Below the pieces are notes generated by a model. It worked only from the letters and a program-made list of their open reading frames with translations. It was not told the origin of the DNA and did no database searches. The translations under genes were made by a program, and so were the position numbers. DNA of 6,802 nt from Chloroflexota bacterium (GTDB taxonomy: Bacteria; Chloroflexota; Anaerolineae; Anaerolineales; UBA4823). Below, in pieces: positions 1-4,597 of the stretch; the stretch's first letter is position 1, and the number at the start of each line of letters is the position of its first letter. Location: positions 1 to 6,802 of the forward strand of contig JAAZNS010000207.1 in assembly GCA_012798185.1 (NCBI GenBank). The letters run 5' to 3'.

Positions 1-1
1 G

Positions 2-538
2 GGGCTGCGTGCTGGTTTGGCTGCTTTGGAAGCATTAGGCGTGGAACGGGCTATGGATGGCCAGCTTACCGCCTTGGTGGAGATCGACAGCGACCACTGC
101 GCCACCTGTTACGCTGACGGCGTCATGATGGCTACCGGCTGTACCTTTGGCAAAGGCAACATTCGTAAACTGGGCTACGGTAAATTCGTGCTGACCCTGA
201 TTGATAACAAGACCGGACGGAGTGTGCGCGTGGCAACCCGTAATGAGGTGATCAAACGCAACCAGGAATCGGAATTTATCCAGTTCCGCAAGAAAGGTGT
301 GCCGGCCTCCAAAATCGATGCCGCTTTGATCGACCCCGCGGTTGATTTCATCCTGGCTGAATCAAACGAGAATCTCTTCAAGATTGACCCGGTCCAGGAG
401 ATAAAAATCACTCCCGGACGCCCTCACGATTTCAACACGCATATTTGCGAGGAATGCGGAGAGGTAATGGTGGAACGATACGCACGAATTAAGAATGGTA
501 AAACCGTTTGTATTCCATGTTATGAGAAATTAGCTTAA
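2..538 (+). CDS. FmdE-family protein with C-terminal zinc ribbon (5' truncated)
   Basis: This reading frame is already open at the left edge, so the gene starts outside the window; 178 residues are visible. The first residues (GLRAG, then LAALEALGVER) match the helix that follows the HxHxCPG start of FmdE-family proteins, so the TTG at 17 is probably internal and the missing N-terminus carries that motif. The cysteines typical of the FmdE core are present at visible residues 33, 36 and 47 (DHCATCYADG, then TGCTFGKGN). The C-terminus has a treble-clef/TraR-like zinc ribbon with two CxxC pairs (visible residues 149/152 and 170/173). FmdE was named from a protein that copurifies with molybdenum formylmethanofuran dehydrogenase. 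Most bacterial members are uncharacterised metal-binding proteins found near molybdenum, tungsten or metal-handling genes. The gene looks more GC-rich by eye than those downstream. Family is secure; function is not known. Confidence 0.85.
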   Translation, partial: GLRAGLAALEALGVERAMDGQLTALVEIDSDHCATCYADGVMMATGCTFGKGNIRKLGYGKFVLTLIDNKTGRSVRVATRNEVIKRNQESEFIQFRKKGVPASKIDAALIDPAVDFILAESNENLFKIDPVQEIKITPGRPHDFNTHICEECGEVMVERYARIKNGKTVCIPCYEKLA

Positions 539-622
539 CCATTTTGAAGAGCTCTTGGAGAGAATTGGTCAAGAAGAGCTTCTTAAATTACTTATTTAGA
601 AATCATTTTCATCAATTAATCA

Positions 623-640
623 TTGCGCATATTTGTGCAA
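623..640. promoter_or_regulatory. Imperfect palindrome upstream of arsC, possible operator
   Basis: TTGCGCATATTTGTGCAA is an 18-base sequence whose two 9-base arms match at 7 of 9 positions. It ends 27 bases before the arsC ATG, a position suited to a repressor site. Arsenic-responsive ArsR-family repressors bind short dyads of this general sort, but no arsR gene is in the window and the sequence does not match a consensus I can state with certainty. I could not find a convincing -35/-10 pair beside it. Confidence 0.25.
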
Positions 641-667
641 AACTATCAACACTATCAAGGGTGAAAC

Positions 668-1096
668 ATGAACACTTCAAAAAGAAAAATCCTATTCTTG
701 TGTACCGGGAATTCCTGCCGATCCCAAATAGCTGAAGCAATTGTAAATGCGAAGTTTAGTGATACCTGGCAAGCATTCAGCGCTGGCACGCAGCCGGCAG
801 GTTATGTTCATCCCAATGCAATCAAAGCATTGGAAGAGATTGGAATTGAGCATAAAGGGTCATCTAAATCGGTCGATCAATTTCGAGGAGTTGATTTTGA
901 TCTGGTCGTCACCGTGTGTGATGATGCCGCTGAAAATTGCCCAGTTTGGCTTGGAAAAGGCAAACGAGTTCATTTAGGCTTTCCTGACCCAGCAAAAGCC
1001 AAAGGCACCGAAGAAGAAGTTATGATGGGATTTCGAACTGTTCGGGATGAAATGTTGATTGGGCTGCCAAAAATATTAGTAGAATGCAATTCTTGA
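668..1096 (+). CDS. arsC: Thioredoxin-coupled arsenate reductase, low-molecular-weight phosphatase fold
   Basis: The 142-residue product reduces arsenate to arsenite in the cytoplasm using thioredoxin. It has the phosphatase P-loop near the N-terminus (CTGNSCRS, residues 12-19, nucleophile Cys12). A second pair, Cys84 and Cys91, is spaced by seven as in the Staphylococcus aureus pI258-type enzyme, where the nucleophile and this pair form the disulfide relay. The general-acid Asp is in FPDPA (Asp107). Length is normal for the family. The ATG is preceded by AAGGGTG at 657-663, a usable ribosome binding site at close spacing. It follows the FmdE gene on the same strand after 129 bases, so shared transcription is possible but not evident. 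No arsR, arsB/acr3 or arsA is beside it, so it may be a stand-alone detoxification gene at the edge of an accessory segment. Relay cysteines argue against a plain tyrosine phosphatase. Confidence 0.93.
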   Translation: MNTSKRKILFLCTGNSCRSQIAEAIVNAKFSDTWQAFSAGTQPAGYVHPNAIKALEEIGIEHKGSSKSVDQFRGVDFDLVVTVCDDAAENCPVWLGKGKRVHLGFPDPAKAKGTEEEVMMGFRTVRDEMLIGLPKILVECNS

Positions 1097-1413
1097 TGGG
1101 ATCTCTGGCATTTTAGCAGAAGGATTTTAAAGAGATTGACCCTTTAAGGCTGGAATTCTCTTGAGAAACCTTAACAAATCGCATAGGAACGAAAGGTCAT
1201 TTGGTCTGTGATTTTTGGACGTTCGTTCACTCATCTTCAACCATTGTCCTCCGGGTCGCGAGAAAACTACTACTTGACCCTGTCATAAAAAGTCGCTATC
1301 ATACGTCTAATAACTCGTAACCAAAGATCCTCCGGCCTCTTCAGAAGAGCGTCCCTCAGGCCAGGCTAAAATGCGGAGCCTGAGTGAAAAACATTCCGAA
1401 ACCAGGAAAATCT
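1097..1413. other. Gene-poor interval between arsC and the tRNA fragment
   Basis: I see no convincing gene here. Small inverted repeats are present: TTAAGG (1144-1149) with CCTTAA (1169-1174), enclosing a nested TTCTC/GAGAA pair (1156-1160, 1163-1167), and GAACGAA (1187-1193) with TTCGTTC (1222-1228). Neither is followed by a T run, so they are weak terminator candidates for arsC. On the minus strand a 35-codon frame (1234 down to 1127) starts with MSERTSKNHRPN and has GGAGG 13 bases upstream. I do not recognise it and do not call it a gene. The interval could be decayed mobile-element DNA, because it ends at a tRNA-derived junction. Confidence 0.4.
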
Positions 1414-1455
1414 CTCATAACCCGGAGGTCAGTGGTTCGAATCCACTCCCCGCTA
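1414..1455 (+). pseudogene. 3' fragment of an initiator tRNA-Met gene (CAT anticodon), probable attachment-site scar
   Basis: The stretch begins with the anticodon loop CTCATAA (CAT at 1416-1418). It continues with the 3' side of the anticodon stem (CCCGG), a five-base variable loop (AGGTC), and a perfect five-pair T stem (AGTGG/CCACT) around the T loop TTCGAAT. It ends with a 3' acceptor strand CCCCGCT and discriminator A. CTCATAACCCG is characteristic of bacterial initiator tRNA. The 5' half is missing: bases before 1414 (AAAAT) cannot pair with CCCGG, no GGG run precedes the loop, and AGCGGGG is absent upstream. A tRNA 3' end without its 5' half is the usual trace of site-specific integration, where the target fragment stays at the far junction of the element. 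The element would then lie to the left (arsC, FmdE side) and ancestral chromosome to the right. Confidence 0.8.
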
Positions 1456-1460
1456 CTATA

Positions 1461-1485
1461 AACCACCAGAAATGGTGGTTTTTTT
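1461..1485 (+). terminator. Rho-independent terminator after the tRNA fragment
   Basis: AACCACCA (1461-1468), loop GAAA, and TGGTGGTT (1473-1480) form a perfect eight-pair hairpin followed at once by five more T. It lies six bases after the tRNA discriminator base, the normal place for a tRNA gene terminator. This suggests that the DNA to the right of the fragment is the original downstream flank of a tRNA gene. It would also stop read-through from arsC. Confidence 0.88.
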
Positions 1486-1526
1486 GTAGTTTTTTCCCTC
1501 AAACACTAGCAATAATACGATTCAAG

Positions 1527-1563
1527 CCCATAACCCCGGGATCATGAGTTCGAATTTGCTCCC
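1527..1563 (+). pseudogene. Degenerate second copy of the tRNA-Met 3' segment
   Basis: Without gaps, 1527-1563 matches 1414-1450 at 27 of 37 positions. The CAT anticodon, CATAACCC, TTCGAA and CTCCC blocks keep the same spacing (CAT to TTCGAA 20 bases, CAT to CTCCC 30 bases). T-stem and acceptor pairing are largely lost, so it cannot be a functional tRNA. It may be a relic of an earlier integration at the same target or a decayed tandem tRNA. Convergence from a different tRNA remnant cannot be excluded. Confidence 0.55.
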
Positions 1564-1570
1564 AACGTCA

Positions 1571-1995
1571 TAATGCAAAAAATCGAGATATAAATCTTAA
1601 TTAGTCACTATGAAAGGGATTCACAACCCAGAATGAAAATGGTGTGATCTATTTTCAGATCAGGTAATATTGTTTTATGTTGACTTACACTCTTTTAATT
1701 TCGGAATACTACAAAAAACTTGGAAAAGAAAACCCATACTAAAACAAGGTTGGTACGGCACAAACGTCCTGTCATATACGTGAATGGATTTTTTGCACAT
1801 ACAGTTTTGATTTTCAAGAGAATAGCTTTTTTTTGCCAATAATTCTAGTCACTCATTTCTTGATTTTTCCAAGGTGTGAAATGGCTCGATTTGAATTTGT
1901 ATAAAAAAACCGCCCTCCTTGCATTTTCTTTCTATAATGCTATATATAAGAAAAAAAGATCGACTCAACGTGTTAGAGCAACCAATTGTCATGGT
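1571..1995. other. AT-rich intergenic stretch between tRNA remnants and moeB-like gene
   Basis: Nothing here is supported as a gene. There is a perfect six-pair inverted repeat TGATCT (1645-1650) / AGATCA (1657-1662) without a T run, and a 21-codon frame at 1677-1742 with no ribosome binding site. No clear terminator for the leftward moeB-like gene is visible; the AAAAAAA run at 1953-1959 (T run on the minus strand) lacks a good preceding hairpin. It reads as non-coding or decayed DNA. Confidence 0.45.
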
Positions 1996-2754
1996 TTACC
2001 TGATTCTATTCGCCTTTTCTCCGCAAGCCAGACAATATCTGTCACGCTTTACTTTGGCCTTCTTCCAAGTTGCATGAGCTACATCCAGAAATAGAAAAGA
2101 GTCAATCAGCAGTTCAGCGCATCCGGCAAGATATTTTACCGCTTCAGCAGCTTGAAGTGAGCCGAGTGTTCCAGCAACTGCTCCGAGAACTCCGATATCA
2201 TTTGCGGTAAGCGCGGTCCCTGCTCGTGGTTCTTCGAAGGCGCAGCGCAGGCATGCGTGACCTGGTATATATGTCATTATCTGTCCGGTCATACTAACCA
2301 CTCCTGCATGAGAAAAAGGCTTCTTCTGCTCAACACAAACATCGTTTATTAAAAATTTTGTTGCCGGATTATCGGTACAATCCACGATGAAATCATGTGT
2401 ATTGACTAATCTGCGTATATTAGACTCATCCAATCGCTCTGCAAGAGCAGTCACATGAACATCCGGGTTTAGAGCTTTCACCTTTTCTTTGGCTGAAATA
2501 ACTTTAAGACGCTGAATATCTGCTGTGGAATGAATGATTTGCCGTTGAAGGTTTGATGAAATAACCACATCAGGATCGATGATTGTTAATTCTCCCACGC
2601 CGACTGCTGTCAAATAGAAAATTGCCGGTGAACCAAGCCCACCTGCTCCCGCGATTAATACCTTGGACGCCAACAATTTTTCCTGCCCAAATTCACCAAA
2701 ACCGTGAAGTTTGATGTTGCGACTGTAGCGCTCTTTTTGTTCAGGGTTCAGCAA
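1996..2754 (-). CDS. moeB: MoeB/ThiF/HesA-family E1-like adenylyltransferase
   Basis: The 252-residue protein adenylates the C-terminal glycine of a small sulfur carrier (MoaD- or ThiS-like), the step before sulfur loading for molybdopterin or thiazole synthesis. Visible landmarks are the nucleotide loop GAGGLGS (36-42), Asp60 ending the second strand, the NLQRQ finger (68-72, Arg71), Lys84, and DCTDN (125-129). Two zinc CxxC pairs are also present (168/171 and 241/244). The crossover loop reads ALTANDIG, with Ala184 where MoeB and ThiF usually have Cys. There is no rhodanese extension, so this is the short form. Start is TTG at 2754, supported by GAGG five bases upstream, which overlaps the tetR stop (TGAGG). 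Pairing with a tetR gene and a divergent AOR operon favours a role in pterin-cofactor supply; ThiF or another carrier system remains possible. Confidence 0.85.
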   Translation of the reverse strand: MLNPEQKERYSRNIKLHGFGEFGQEKLLASKVLIAGAGGLGSPAIFYLTAVGVGELTIIDPDVVISSNLQRQIIHSTADIQRLKVISAKEKVKALNPDVHVTALAERLDESNIRRLVNTHDFIVDCTDNPATKFLINDVCVEQKKPFSHAGVVSMTGQIMTYIPGHACLRCAFEEPRAGTALTANDIGVLGAVAGTLGSLQAAEAVKYLAGCAELLIDSFLFLDVAHATWKKAKVKRDRYCLACGEKANRIR

Positions 2755-2761
2755 GTTAGCC

Positions 2762-3358
2762 TCACACAGTCGAATAATCCAATAAACCTGCCACTGATTC
2801 TGCGACTTTCTCTTTCAATTCGAAAGGAGCATCATGATGACACCAATAAAATACCATTCCAAACAACATGTCATTCATAATCTCGCACAACATGGAAGCC
2901 GATTTCTTATTTCGAAACACCCCTTGTTTCTGCCCCTTATCAATCAGATGTGTGATGATCGCATTCCCCTCATGATCTCGCCCAATCAGAGACGTATAAT
3001 ACTGATCTGCAAGCCTGCTTATAGAGATTTGTAATATTTCTACTCCAACACGATTGCACATATCGCATAATGGAGAAAATAACATCATTAACTGATCAAA
3101 ACAATCCTCAGAAATCATGATATTGATCAATTTTTCATTGCGCTCCGAGTCGATCGTCTTGATTTGTTCAACTATGTATTGACCGACCACATCATCTTTT
3201 GATTTAAAGTAGTAGTAAAAAGCACCTTTGGTAAGAGATGCTTTAGCGCATATTTCGTCAATGCTGGCTTCATCGAAGGAGTGTTCCTTCACGAGTTTTA
3301 TAACAACATCCATGATGGCTTGTCTTGCATTATTTTTATCCGTCATAAAAAAATCCAT
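2762..3358 (-). CDS. TetR/AcrR-family transcriptional regulator
   Basis: The 198-residue protein has the N-terminal TetR helix-turn-helix at about residues 11-58, with the typical core SIDEICAKASLTKGAFYYYFKSKDDV. A helical ligand-binding and dimer domain of normal length follows. The ligand domain has five cysteines (86, 98, 101, 158, 173), including a CxxC at 98-101, unusual but not diagnostic. The ATG at 3358 is used here; ATG at 3346 (Met5) is an equally possible start because neither has a strong ribosome binding site. It is the first gene of a leftward pair with the moeB-like gene, seven bases apart, and is divergent from the SDR-AOR-ferredoxin operon. That layout suggests local repression of the divergent operon, probably via the palindrome at 3465-3476. 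The effector is unknown. Confidence 0.92.
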   Translation of the reverse strand: MDFFMTDKNNARQAIMDVVIKLVKEHSFDEASIDEICAKASLTKGAFYYYFKSKDDVVGQYIVEQIKTIDSERNEKLINIMISEDCFDQLMMLFSPLCDMCNRVGVEILQISISRLADQYYTSLIGRDHEGNAIITHLIDKGQKQGVFRNKKSASMLCEIMNDMLFGMVFYWCHHDAPFELKEKVAESVAGLLDYSTV

Positions 3359-3378
3359 GGCTTTCGTGTAATAGCATT

Positions 3379-3407
3379 AGTATAGCGCTCAAAATAAAAT
3401 TGTGCAA
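3379..3407 (-). promoter_or_regulatory. Candidate sigma-70 promoter for tetR-moeB
   Basis: Read on the minus strand, -35 is TTGCAC (3407-3402) and -10 is TATACT (3384-3379), separated by 17 bases. The -10 matches the consensus at five of six positions; the -35 keeps only the TTG. Transcription would start near 3372, giving a very short leader of about 14 bases before the ATG at 3358. Confidence 0.5.
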
Positions 3408-3449
3408 ACATTATTATTTATTATTCAAAAGATAATATAAAAATTACTC

Positions 3450-3479
3450 TTGACATAATATGATATACTATAGTATGTA
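3450..3479 (+). promoter_or_regulatory. Candidate sigma-70 promoter for the SDR-AOR operon
   Basis: A perfect -35 hexamer TTGACA lies at 3450-3455, preceded by a long A/T-rich tract (3408-3449) that could act as an UP element. The best-placed -10 is TATGTA at 3474-3479 with an 18-base spacer; it is a weak match. TATAGT at 3469-3474 is a better hexamer but only 13 bases from the -35. The perfect -35 makes a promoter here likely; the exact -10 is uncertain. Confidence 0.5.
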
Positions 3480-3480
3480 A
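3461..3480. promoter_or_regulatory. Palindromic candidate TetR operator within the rightward promoter
   Basis: ATACTATAGTAT (3465-3476) is a perfect 12-base palindrome. Extending to 20 bases (3461-3480) keeps 16 of 20 positions symmetric. It lies in the spacer and -10 zone of the TTGACA promoter, where a bound TetR dimer would block RNA polymerase. The divergent tetR gene next door makes it the natural target, and the tetR promoter itself is about 50 bases away. In AT-rich DNA, chance palindromes occur, so the assignment is inferred. Confidence 0.5.
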
Positions 3481-3485
3481 ATATC

Positions 3486-3671
3486 AATAGAATTTATTCA
3501 TAGTTTGTGTAATGGAAAATCCACTCTGGTCCGATGATGTGCCGACCAATTGTTTCGTCTGAAGTATTTTAAATGTTCTTCAGATATTATGTGTTCTTTT
3601 TTAAAGCGACTCCTAACACCATAGTGTTCTTGCTAAGTAAAAATTTTTTACCAAGAAAGGAACTTAATACT
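3486..3671 (+). other. Structured leader upstream of the SDR gene
   Basis: If transcription starts near 3486, about 185 bases precede the SDR start at 3672. Three inverted repeats follow each other: TGGTC/GACCA (3527-3531, 3544-3548), TCTGAAG/CTTCAGA (3558-3564, 3578-3584) and AACAC/GTGTT (3615-3619, 3624-3628). An A5T6 tract (3639-3649) sits just before the AAAGGA ribosome site. The heptamer TGTTCTT occurs three times (3574, 3592, 3625). It does not match a riboswitch class that I recognise, including the molybdenum-cofactor motif. A 16-codon frame with an ATG at 3512 and stop at 3562 lies inside but lacks a clear ribosome site. Confidence 0.35.
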
Positions 3672-4568
3672 TTGAAAGACTATTTTGGTTACAAGGATTT
3701 GACCTGCGTGGTCACCGGAGCTGCATCCGGTATGGGTAAGGCAGCCACAGAAATGTTGGTGGATTTGGGGGCAAAGGTATATGCCCTGGACATGAACGAA
3801 GCCAATATTCCAGGAATCGCAGGTTTTGTCAAAGTCAATTTATCTGATAAAGCCTCAATCGACGCAGCTTTTGAAAAACTACCTGAAAGGATTGACAAGT
3901 TTTTTGGCATAGCCGGTTTATCTGGAGTTAAAACGGATTATTGGACAACTGTAACAGTCAACTTCATCGCGAACAAGTACATGACTGAAACTTACCTGAC
4001 CAAGCGTGTACCGAGTGGAGGCTCTATTGCATTTATTACTTCCACGGGTGGATTGAACTGGGAAAAGTATCAGTGGGAGTATAAAAAGCTTCTCAATGCC
4101 AACGGATGGGAAGGCATGGTTAGCGAACTGCACAAGTTGGCTCCTCAGGATGGTTACGGCGCTTTTGCATACATTATTTCGAAACGTTGCATGAATGCAT
4201 ATGTAGCAAGGAATTTCAGCCGCTTTGCTGAAAAAAATATTCGTATGAATTTTCTAATGCCAGCCAGCACTAACACAGGAATGAAAGCTGAATTTTCCAA
4301 GCTGGTTGGTAGTGATGCCAATTTGATTAAACAGGCAGGATTAGCTGGTCGCCTAGCAGAATCCAAGGAAATGGCTGAACCGCTGGTCTTTTTAAACAGC
4401 GATATGGCTTCCTATATCACAGGTTATGGAATGATCGTAGATTATGGCGATACTACCCTGAAAGTGATTAAAGAGAAAAAAGATCTTCAGAATTTACCTG
4501 TTGGATTTAAAATCTATCACACTAAATTAGTTAAAAAACTGATACAGGCATATATTGATAAAGGATAA
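3672..4568 (+). CDS. Short-chain dehydrogenase/reductase of the 3-alpha-hydroxysteroid / coniferyl-alcohol dehydrogenase type
   Basis: I place the start at TTG 3672 (298 residues), with AAAGGA ten bases upstream. The frame extends up to ATG 3573, but those 33 extra residues are hydrophobic and unlike the family, have no ribosome site and begin inside a hairpin loop. The N-terminus then reads KDYFGYKDLTCVVTGAASGMG. Motifs (TTG numbering) are the cofactor loop TGAASGMG (16-23), Asp40 after the second strand suggesting NAD(H), catalytic Ser124 (TSTGG) and YxxxK (Tyr167, Lys171). GIAGLSG replaces the usual NNAG. A long insertion lies between Ser and Tyr (NWEKYQWEY to QDGYGAF), as in 3-alpha-hydroxysteroid and coniferyl-alcohol dehydrogenases. 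A basic C-terminal tail of about 35 residues extends past the usual end. It probably interconverts an alcohol and a ketone or aldehyde, and is 29 bases from the AOR gene, clearly co-transcribed. Substrate unknown. Confidence 0.85.
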   Translation: MKDYFGYKDLTCVVTGAASGMGKAATEMLVDLGAKVYALDMNEANIPGIAGFVKVNLSDKASIDAAFEKLPERIDKFFGIAGLSGVKTDYWTTVTVNFIANKYMTETYLTKRVPSGGSIAFITSTGGLNWEKYQWEYKKLLNANGWEGMVSELHKLAPQDGYGAFAYIISKRCMNAYVARNFSRFAEKNIRMNFLMPASTNTGMKAEFSKLVGSDANLIKQAGLAGRLAESKEMAEPLVFLNSDMASYITGYGMIVDYGDTTLKVIKEKKDLQNLPVGFKIYHTKLVKKLIQAYIDKG

Positions 4569-4597
4569 TCGTCTTTAATACGGAAAGGTGAATTTTA

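Noticed and set aside
544..735. 63-codon plus-strand frame overlapping the arsC start
   Set aside because: No family resemblance, no ribosome site, and it overlaps the clearly coding N-terminus of arsC in another frame.
1372..1455. Complete initiator tRNA with its 5' end at 1372 (TGCGGAG)
   Set aside because: Only five of seven acceptor pairs form, the distance to the anticodon loop is too long, and no D arm or anticodon 5' strand pairing with CCCGG can be drawn.
1645..1662. TGATCT/AGATCA hairpin as a terminator
   Set aside because: Stem is only six pairs and no T run follows on either strand.
1097..1995. CRISPR array or tandem repeats
   Set aside because: No regularly spaced direct repeats; only the two tRNA-like segments recur.
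1876..2094. 72-codon plus-strand frame in the gap and over the 3' end of the moeB-like gene
   Set aside because: Its second half is antisense to a well-supported gene, and the first half is AT-rich with no recognisable motif.
3419..3437. TATTAT/ATAATA dyad as a second TetR operator
   Set aside because: Made only of A and T in a very AT-rich tract, so chance is likely; it is better read as an UP-element-like region.
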